Assembly (NCBI GenBank): GCA_030039895.1
Contig: JASHUR010000001.1
Span: 1 to 6,339, forward strand
Length of the DNA: 6,339 bases
Reading direction: 5' to 3'
DNA from: Acidobacteriaceae bacterium
GTDB lineage: Bacteria > Acidobacteriota > Terriglobia > Terriglobales > Acidobacteriaceae
Shown: piece by piece, positions 1 through 5,005 of the stretch
How positions within the stretch are numbered: the stretch's first letter is position 1
How the letters are laid out: every line of letters starts with the position of its first letter
Made by a program: the position numbers and the translations under genes
The notes under the pieces: generated by a model
What the model was told of the DNA's origin: nothing
Seen by the model: the letters and a program-made list of their open reading frames with translations, nothing else
Databases searched by the model: none

Positions 1-1070
1 TGCAGGCCGGGCGTGGGTGAAGTGGGCGTGAAACTGAGGACATAGTAGTTCGGCACGTCGTTTGAGACGCCGATGAGCGCGCGCTGGAGAGTCGAAGCGT
101 TGTGGAAGTGGAAGAACTCTCCTCCGGTGAGGCGCGCGATAGACTCGGCGGTGTTGGTGCGCAGGGCGCTGTGCGCGGCGAGAAAAGCCATAGTTGCAAA
201 ACGGATGGGTGGAGCGAGGTCGCTGATGCAGTCGAGCACCTGTCTGCTGTAATGGCCCTTGTATTCGGCGTCGGCTCCCTGACTGCTGAAGCAGCCGTGC
301 GCGGGACCGGGCTCGTCGGGGCGGCTGAACTTTGAAGCCTCATGCGCGACGGCCGATGTGGTGCTGGAAAACGCAAACGAATAAATTGCAGTGTTGGTGT
401 TGCTGATGAGGCGCAGGGCGTTATTCAGCGTGGTGTTGCTGCCCTGATCGACGGTTTCGCTTAGGAGCAGGATAGCGCGGCGGTATTGCGCAGGTTCAGC
501 GCGGAGCAGGGTGACGGCGAAGACGATGGCGTCGAGGATGGAGGCGCCGTTGTCGCCGCGGCGGAGATTGGCGAGCTGCTGCGCGACATCGTCAGCGGAC
601 GGGGTGAAGCGCTGGATGAGGCGCGGTGTGCTGTCAAAGGCGATGAGAGCGACGCGGTGCGGGACGTCGCCGATGATGGCGTCGAGGATGGGCCCGAGTT
701 GCTGGTAGTCCTCGAGGTGTCGGGCGCCGGCGCCTCCGGTTTCGACGACGACGGCGAGGGCGAGCGGACGGGAGTCGGTGTCGGGTACGAGGGAGATATG
801 TTGCGGGACGCCGTCGTCGGTGAGCTTGAAGTCGGCGGCGGTGAGGGCAAAGACGACCTGGCCGGACTTGGTGGTGACCAGCGCGGGGACTTCAACGAGG
901 TTGGATCGGACGGTGAGAGTTGGTGGTGTTTGTTGGCCCGTGTTTTTTTGTGGCATTGCGCCTTGCTGCGCAGGAACGGGGTCCTGTTGTGCGGACGCGA
1001 CGACGGAAATGCAGAGCAGCAGAGCGAGCGTGCCAGTGACCGTAACAGCGAGCGTAATAGGGACGCGCAT
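1..1070 (-). CDS. VWFA-related secreted protein, Acidobacteria type (C-terminus cut by window edge)
   Basis: The minus-strand frame is open from the ATG at 1070 to the window edge, giving 356 residues. The ATG is the first start after an in-frame TGA at 1082-1080. Residues 1-27 form a signal peptide (hydrophobic core, cleavage after A-S-A), so the protein should be exported. The early TLTVRSNLVEVPALV stretch (51-65), the FKLTDDGVPQHISLV stretch (81-95), ILDAI at 128 and 178, RLTGGEFF at 313-320 and NYYVLSFTP at 341-349 fit the acidobacterial VWFA-related domain family (TIGR03436 as I recall it). VWA folds usually bind a protein ligand through a metal at a DxSxS motif; here that position reads ETGGA (110-114), so metal binding is doubtful. 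Two cysteines (260, 281) remain in the mature protein and could form a disulfide. No Shine-Dalgarno is visible before the start. The partner is unknown. The family call is firm; a function is not. Confidence 0.88.
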   Translation of the reverse strand, partial: MRVPITLAVTVTGTLALLLCISVVASAQQDPVPAQQGAMPQKNTGQQTPPTLTVRSNLVEVPALVTTKSGQVVFALTAADFKLTDDGVPQHISLVPDTDSRPLALAVVVETGGAGARHLEDYQQLGPILDAIIGDVPHRVALIAFDSTPRLIQRFTPSADDVAQQLANLRRGDNGASILDAIVFAVTLLRAEPAQYRRAILLLSETVDQGSNTTLNNALRLISNTNTAIYSFAFSSTTSAVAHEASKFSRPDEPGPAHGCFSSQGADAEYKGHYSRQVLDCISDLAPPIRFATMAFLAAHSALRTNTAESIARLTGGEFFHFHNASTLQRALIGVSNDVPNYYVLSFTPTSPTPGL

Positions 1071-1081
1071 GAAGTTGACTC

Positions 1082-1087
1082 ATTGTA
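1082..1087 (-). promoter_or_regulatory. Possible -10 element for the VWFA-related gene
   Basis: Read on the minus strand, TACAAT matches the TATAAT consensus at five of six positions. It lies only 11 bases before the ATG at 1070, so a transcript would begin a few bases before the start codon, which would fit the absence of a ribosome binding site. No convincing -35 hexamer lies at 16-18 bases, so the call is weak. Confidence 0.3.
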
Positions 1088-1116
1088 AAAGGGATGTGGT
1101 GCCGGGCGTTTTCTCC

Positions 1117-1145
1117 TTGACAGCTTAGGAGTGCCGAGTTAATCT
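1117..1145 (+). promoter_or_regulatory. Sigma70-type promoter of the padR-permease operon
   Basis: A perfect TTGACA (-35) at 1117-1122 is followed after exactly 17 bases by TAATCT at 1140-1145. TAATCT is a weak -10 but keeps the first TA and the final T. Transcription would start near 1151-1153, leaving a leader of about 16 bases before the PadR ATG at 1168. The -10 and the start region overlap the TTAGG half-sites, so repression by direct occlusion is plausible. Confidence 0.6.
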
Positions 1146-1162
1146 CCTAATCAGCTTAGGGG
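1121..1162. promoter_or_regulatory. Candidate PadR operator: three TTAGG-type half-sites
   Basis: TTAGGAG at 1125-1131 and CTCCTAA at 1144-1150 form a perfect 7-base inverted repeat around a 12-base gap. The second arm pairs again with TTAGG at 1156-1160 across a 5-base gap. The outer copies belong to a perfect 9-base direct repeat, CAGCTTAGG, at 1121-1129 and 1152-1160. These copies are 31 bases apart, about three helical turns, so they lie on one face of the DNA. The sites cover the spacer, the end of the -10 and the ribosome binding site. PadR proteins are dimers that often bind inverted repeats in their own promoters. That this PadR binds here is inference. Confidence 0.55.
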
Positions 1163-1167
1163 GACGA

Positions 1168-1509
1168 ATGGCTGACCAGGCCCAACTGCTTCCGGGGACG
1201 CTCGATCTTCTGATTCTGAAGGCTGCTTCACTCGGTCCCTTGCATGGCTACGGGATTTTGCTGCGCATCGGGCAAATCTCCGATCAGGCACTGCTGATCG
1301 AGCAGGGCGCGCTTTACCCGGCGCTGTTCCGGCTGGTGCGCCAGGGACTGTTGAAGGCGAGCTGGGGGGTTTCAGAAAACAATCGCCGGGCCAAGTATTA
1401 TGAGCTCACAGCAGCGGGGCGCAAGCGTTTTCGCGAAGAGACGGAAGGGTGGAACCGCCTGGCGACGGCCATGGCTTCTGCCCTGGCAGCCGAACCGGAG
1501 GAAATATGA
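1168..1509 (+). CDS. PadR family transcriptional regulator (113 aa)
   Basis: This is a small PadR-type winged-helix repressor, expected to bind operator DNA as a dimer in the cytoplasm. Residues 7-35 carry the signature LLPGTLDLLILKA and GPLHGYGI. The recognition helix is about 46-60 (QGALYPALFRLVRQG), the wing about 62-81 (WGVSENNRRAKYY), and a short C-terminal dimerisation helix covers about 82-107. The length is usual for the short PadR class common in Acidobacteriota. The ATG at 1168 follows AGGGGG at 1158-1163. The stop overlaps the permease start as ATGA (1506-1509), so the two are one translationally coupled operon and the permease is the likely main target. Autoregulation is suggested by the repeated TTAGG sites in its promoter. 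The inducing ligand cannot be told from sequence. Confidence 0.95.
   Translation: MADQAQLLPGTLDLLILKAASLGPLHGYGILLRIGQISDQALLIEQGALYPALFRLVRQGLLKASWGVSENNRRAKYYELTAAGRKRFREETEGWNRLATAMASALAAEPEEI
1497..1503 (+). promoter_or_regulatory. Ribosome binding site that fixes the permease start at 1506
   Basis: GGAGGAA lies inside the last codons of the PadR gene, just before the ATG at 1506. An in-frame ATG at 1449 would add 19 residues, but it lies within the PadR reading frame and would put non-family sequence before MKLLGWFRS. The coupled ATGA overlap and this strong site favour 1506. Confidence 0.85.
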
Positions 1510-4157
1510 AACTCCTGGGGTGGTTTCGTTCTGTACTCGCGAAGTTGTTTCATGCTCCTGAAATTGCAGATGAGACAGATGAGGAGCTGCGCTCGCACAT
1601 CGCGCTGCGTGCGGATGATCTGGAGCGGACGGGGCTGGACCGCGCGGAAGCTGAGCGCCGCGCGCGGATTGAGTTCGGCGGATATGGACGGTTCAAAGAG
1701 GAGTGCCACGAGGCGTTGGGCGGAAATTTCCTCGAGACCTTTCTGAGCGATTTGCGGTTCAGCGTGCGGGTGCTGCGCAAATCGCCCGGATTTACCGTTA
1801 CTGCTGTTTTGACGCTGGCGCTGGCGATTGGTGCGAACGCAGTGGTGTTCAGCGTGATGGATGCGCTGATTCTGCACCCGCAGTATGCGCCAAGCGCGGA
1901 CACTCTCTACGGACTGCAGCATGGCAGCGATAACGGGTTCCAGTCGTATCCGGATTACGTGGATTTGCGCGACCGCAACCGCAGCTTTGATGGTCTGGCA
2001 GCTTTTACCGTCACGGAGGCGGGACTGGATTCGGGCGGGAACCCGTCGTCTGCATGGGTGTATGAGGCAAGCGGCAACTACTTCGACGTATTACGGATCC
2101 GGCCGTATCTAGGGCGCGTGTTTCACGGCTCCGATGAACATGGCCCGAACAGCGCGCCGTATATCGTGCTGACCTACGGGTACTGGCACAGCCATTTCCA
2201 TGGTGATCGCAGTGTGGTCGGCCGGGTTGTTCAAGTGAACAGACATCCCTTTACCATCCTCGGAGTAACGCCGCCGGACTTTCACGGGACCCTGTTGTTC
2301 TTCAACCCCGACTTCTTTGTGCCGATTGTGAACCACGGACAGCTGGACGCGGAATATGACCTGAACACGCGCGGGGTTCACTGGATTTTTGAATCGCTGG
2401 GACATTTGAAGCCAGGAGTGACTCCGGCGCAAGCGACTGCCGATCTCGACACCATTGGCGCATATCTGAAAAAGGCGTATCCCAAAGAGGAAGGCAATGT
2501 AACCTACACCCTGGCGCGCCCAACCCTTTACGGCGATTATCTGGGGCGTCCAGTCGAGGCATTTCTTGCGGGACTGATGCTTCTGGCAGTGCTGATTCTG
2601 CTGGCGTCGTGCGCCAACCTGGGCAGCCTGTTTGCGGCGCGCGCCGCGGACCGTTCCCGGGAAGTTGCTCTGCGGCTGGCGCTGGGATCGAGCCGGAGGC
2701 GGATTCTGCGAGGGCTGTTTACAGAAGCCGTGCTGATTTCACTGGCCGGAGGCGCCACGGGACTATTGGGGAGCGTGGTGCTGTTGCGCGGGCTGAGCAC
2801 GTGGCGGCCCTTTCCGGAGGTCCCCATCCACGTGCCAGTAAATCCGGACGCAAATGTTTACCTGGTGGCGTTGCTTCTGACATTAGCGAGCGGGTTCCTG
2901 TTTGGCGCGGTCCCGGTGAGGCAGGTACTGCACACGAATCCGTATGAGGTGGTGAAGTCGGGTTCGGCGGGCAGGGCCGGACGACGGCTTACCCTTCGAG
3001 ACCTGCTACTGGTGGCGCAAATTGCGATTTGTGCGGTGCTGGTTACATCTTCAATGGTGGCGGTGCGCGGACTGGTGCGTTCGCTGCGCGGCAATTACGG
3101 ATTCGATCTGCGAAACATTTTGATAATGGACACTGATCTGAGCATGGCCGGCTACAGGGGCGATAATGTGGCCGCGATGCAGAAGCACATGATCGACGCG
3201 GTGGCGGCGATCCCAGGTGTGGAGCGAGTAGGACTGGCTGACAACGTTCCGCTGGGCAGCGGCACGAACGAGTCGATTGTGTTCACCGGCTCTGCGACCG
3301 ACCTGCGGCCGTTACAAGCCGCCGCGAATGCCATACAGTACAAGGTCTCTCCGGGATACTTTCGCGCGGCAGGCACAGCGCTGCTGGCGGGCCGGAGCTT
3401 TACATGGCATGACGACAAAAATTCGCCGCGTGTAGCGGTCGTGAATGAGGAGTTCGCGCGGAAGATATTCGGCTCGGTAGCCAAGGCAGTCGGCGGCTAT
3501 TACAAGATGCAGGATGGAACGCGCGTAGAAGTGGTGGGAGTGGCAGAAGACGGCAAGTACGAGAGTCTGACCGAGAGTCAGTGGCCGGCAATGTTTCTTC
3601 CCATCCTGCAATTGCCATCAAGCTCGACCTTTCTGGTAGTGCGCTCGAAGCGTGACCCGCAATCCCTCACGGCAGCGATTCGACGGGCCATGCGTGCCCT
3701 CGATCCGGCCCTACCCGTCATTATCCAGACGCGATATCAGCGAATGGACTTTGCACTCTTTGGTCCGCGCATCGCGACGGTGGCACTGGGCATCCTTGGC
3801 CTGCTGGCAGCTGTCCTGGCTATTACCGGCATATTTGGGATGGCGGCGTACCTGGTCAGCAGGCGGTTGCGCGAGCTGGGAATTCGCATGGCGCTAGGTG
3901 CGCAGCGCAAGGAAGTGTTGCAAGCTGCCCTGGGAAGGGCCTTTAAGCTGCTGGCCATCGGCTCGGTCGCGGGGCTGGTTCTGGGGCTTTTGGCTACGCG
4001 GGTGCTCGGCTACATTGTGTATCAGGCGACGCCGCGCGATCCGCTGGTGCTTGCCGGTGTTGTTCTGGTCATGCTGCTGCTCGGCCTGGTGGCGACGTGG
4101 ATTCCAGCACAACGCGCGCTGTCAGTTGACCCCCTGATCCTGCTTCGCGAGGAATGA
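1506..4157 (+). CDS. Duplicated orphan ABC transporter permease, ADOP/MacB-FtsX type (883 aa)
   Basis: This inner-membrane protein consists of two fused MacB/FtsX-like permease halves. Residues 20-70 are a charged cytoplasmic prefix (DEELRSHIALRADDLE, then AERRARIEFGG). First half: membrane segment about 94-118, large extracytoplasmic core about 120-350, segments about 353-375, 404-430 and 451-472. Second half: segment about 499-522, extracytoplasmic core 523-755, segments about 757-781, 813-836 and 847-869. Each half has the coupling-helix motif that contacts an ATPase: RLALGSSRRRI at 390-400 and RMALGAQRKEV at 794-804. Each half also ends in a P-R-P type tail (PVRQVLHTNPYEV, PAQRALSVDPLIL). 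This matches the acidobacterial duplicated orphan permease family (TIGR03434 as I recall it). No ATP-binding subunit is encoded nearby, so any ATPase must come from elsewhere. MacB-type relatives couple ATP hydrolysis to export or envelope work; the substrate here is unknown. The frame is intact. Confidence 0.95.
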   Translation: MKLLGWFRSVLAKLFHAPEIADETDEELRSHIALRADDLERTGLDRAEAERRARIEFGGYGRFKEECHEALGGNFLETFLSDLRFSVRVLRKSPGFTVTAVLTLALAIGANAVVFSVMDALILHPQYAPSADTLYGLQHGSDNGFQSYPDYVDLRDRNRSFDGLAAFTVTEAGLDSGGNPSSAWVYEASGNYFDVLRIRPYLGRVFHGSDEHGPNSAPYIVLTYGYWHSHFHGDRSVVGRVVQVNRHPFTILGVTPPDFHGTLLFFNPDFFVPIVNHGQLDAEYDLNTRGVHWIFESLGHLKPGVTPAQATADLDTIGAYLKKAYPKEEGNVTYTLARPTLYGDYLGRPVEAFLAGLMLLAVLILLASCANLGSLFAARAADRSREVALRLALGSSRRRILRGLFTEAVLISLAGGATGLLGSVVLLRGLSTWRPFPEVPIHVPVNPDANVYLVALLLTLASGFLFGAVPVRQVLHTNPYEVVKSGSAGRAGRRLTLRDLLLVAQIAICAVLVTSSMVAVRGLVRSLRGNYGFDLRNILIMDTDLSMAGYRGDNVAAMQKHMIDAVAAIPGVERVGLADNVPLGSGTNESIVFTGSATDLRPLQAAANAIQYKVSPGYFRAAGTALLAGRSFTWHDDKNSPRVAVVNEEFARKIFGSVAKAVGGYYKMQDGTRVEVVGVAEDGKYESLTESQWPAMFLPILQLPSSSTFLVVRSKRDPQSLTAAIRRAMRALDPALPVIIQTRYQRMDFALFGPRIATVALGILGLLAAVLAITGIFGMAAYLVSRRLRELGIRMALGAQRKEVLQAALGRAFKLLAIGSVAGLVLGLLATRVLGYIVYQATPRDPLVLAGVVLVMLLLGLVATWIPAQRALSVDPLILLREE

Positions 4158-4187
4158 GCGGACACCGCAAGCTAATGCCGTGTCCGC
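4158..4187 (+). terminator. Hairpin immediately after the permease stop, possible terminator
   Basis: GCGGACAC (4158-4165) and GTGTCCGC (4180-4187) form a perfect 8-base stem. After one C-C mismatch, GCA (4167-4169) and TGC (4176-4178) add three more pairs around a 6-base loop. The stem starts on the base after the TGA. Only CGCTTTC follows, not a real T-run, so this is either a weak intrinsic terminator or a 3' stabilising structure. It lies between convergent genes and could act on both strands, but there is no T-tract on the minus side either. Confidence 0.45.
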
Positions 4188-4232
4188 CGCTTTCACGCTG
4201 AGAGTATTTAACCGCCAGCGAATTCTCTCGAT

Positions 4233-4793
4233 CTACTCTATGCCGCGAACCACGCCGTGCAGGGGGTTCGTGCCGAAGTGCACAGAGGCCGGAGCCCCGA
4301 AAAGCACCGTAATGTTTGAGAAGGGGACACTTCCCTTCCCAGTTGCTCCAACGACTTGTATGGTGAGCACGGGAAGTGTTGAACCGAAGGGTGGCGGAAA
4401 TACTCCGTTGGCGGTGATGGTGGCGGGGCCGGTCACCTGAAACCCATGAGGAATAAGGGTCACGGTGCCATTCACCAGGGTGATGTGGTGAGTGTGCGCA
4501 TTGCGGTCCACAGGATTATTGAAGTCGCTGCCACCGCTTAAGAGAACGCCTTCATCGGAGCGTTCCATGTTGAGCGCGGCGGAGAAGTCGGCCTTTCCGG
4601 ATTTGCCCTTCAACGTGAGTGACCATTGGCCACGCACCTCCCATGGGCCGCCGACCGGGGTTGCGGGAGTGTAATCGTTGATCGTGCCGTGGAAGGTCAC
4701 CGGCACCGGAGTTTGCGCCCAGGCGCTAAAGCCTACCGCGAGGATCAAGAGCGCGAATATGGGTAATGTCAATCGAAAAGATCTGGTCTTCAT
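4233..4793 (-). CDS. Exported protein of unknown function (186 aa)
   Basis: I do not recognise a named family. Residues 1-26 are a clear signal peptide: positive start (MKTRSFR), hydrophobic core (LLILAVGFS), cleavage after A-W-A. The mature part, about 160 residues, is rich in T, V and G with alternating hydrophobic residues (for example VTLIPHGFQVTGPATITANG). It looks all-beta, has no cysteine and no further membrane segment. Notable stretches are GPWEVRGQWSL (48-58), a run with paired histidines (RNAHTHH, about 97-103) and FGTNPLHGVVRG near the end. The histidines could bind metal, but nothing shows this. The start at 4793 has a weak GGTGA-like site upstream. The gene converges on the permease and diverges from the HTH-propeller gene at 5006, with which it shares a control region. 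It is a real gene: intact frame, signal peptide and its own promoter. Confidence 0.85.
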   Translation of the reverse strand: MKTRSFRLTLPIFALLILAVGFSAWAQTPVPVTFHGTINDYTPATPVGGPWEVRGQWSLTLKGKSGKADFSAALNMERSDEGVLLSGGSDFNNPVDRNAHTHHITLVNGTVTLIPHGFQVTGPATITANGVFPPPFGSTLPVLTIQVVGATGKGSVPFSNITVLFGAPASVHFGTNPLHGVVRGIE

Positions 4794-4817
4794 TGCAGTT
4801 CACCGGATTTTGAGATT

Positions 4818-4833
4818 CACGCCATGAGGCGTG
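4818..4833 (-). repeat. Perfect 6-base inverted repeat in the leader of the exported-protein gene
   Basis: CACGCC (4818-4823) and GGCGTG (4828-4833) are separated by 4 bases. On the minus strand this follows the predicted -10 directly, so it would form a hairpin at or near the 5' end of the mRNA, about 25 bases before the ATG. It could be a regulator site or an mRNA-stabilising hairpin; the sequence does not decide between them. Confidence 0.5.
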
Positions 4834-4838
4834 CCGAA

Positions 4839-4867
4839 ATAATGCGGCGCGTTTAAGTCGGAGTCAA
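4839..4867 (-). promoter_or_regulatory. Sigma70-type promoter of the exported-protein gene
   Basis: On the minus strand, TTGACT (4867-4862, five of six consensus bases) is followed by a 17-base spacer and CATTAT (4844-4839, four of six). The predicted transcript starts near 4832 and has a leader of about 40 bases before the ATG at 4793. The spacing is ideal, which supports the call. Confidence 0.55.
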
Positions 4868-4943
4868 AGCGCAATGCGCGGCGCGGACGATTTTTCATCT
4901 TTTTACCGTTGAATACCGCGATTTGCCGTGCCTTGGGTCGGAC

Positions 4944-4968
4944 CGGAGGGCTATAATTTTTCTCTCCG
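4944..4968. repeat. Imperfect inverted repeat flanking the -10 of the HTH-propeller gene
   Basis: CGGAGGG (4944-4950) and CTCTCCG (4962-4968) pair with one mismatch, and the TATAAT at 4952-4957 lies between them. This symmetry around a promoter is typical of operators. No binding protein is shown; the product of the gene itself, which has a DNA-binding domain, is one candidate. Confidence 0.35.
4952..4957 (+). promoter_or_regulatory. -10 element of the HTH-propeller gene
   Basis: This is a perfect TATAAT in otherwise GC-rich sequence, 48 bases before the ATG at 5006. Transcription would start near 4964. No good -35 hexamer lies 16-18 bases upstream (TGCCTT at 17), so an activator may be needed, or a different sigma factor may be used. 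Confidence 0.55.
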
Positions 4969-5005
4969 AAGAGGCTGAAAAGCCGCGAACCGCCAGGAGC
5001 ACGCG

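Noticed and set aside
525..691. 17-base direct repeat GATGGCGTCGAGGATGG at 525-541 and 675-691
   Set aside because: Both copies encode the I-L-D-A-I motif of the VWFA-related protein (residues near 128 and 178) with the same preferred codons, so this is coding coincidence and not a mobile or regulatory repeat.
892..1083. 63-codon minus-strand frame starting at 1083, just upstream of the VWFA start
   Set aside because: It is out of frame with the VWFA gene, has no ribosome binding site, and its product (R/H/T-rich) has no protein-like features.
486..1088. Long plus-strand open frame (200 codons) and a minus-strand open frame at 461-895 in another phase
   Set aside because: Both overlap the VWFA-related gene. 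Their products are low-complexity (E/D/G-rich or S/P/T-rich), as expected from out-of-frame reading of a GC-rich gene with strong third-position bias. Neither resembles a known protein.
1449..1505. Upstream in-frame start that would lengthen the permease to 902 residues
   Set aside because: It lies wholly inside the PadR gene and adds non-family sequence. The ATGA overlap and GGAGGAA site support the ATG at 1506.
4180..4440. Plus-strand frame of 86 codons after the permease
   Set aside because: It is antisense to the exported-protein gene, starts inside the hairpin stem, and lacks a ribosome binding site.
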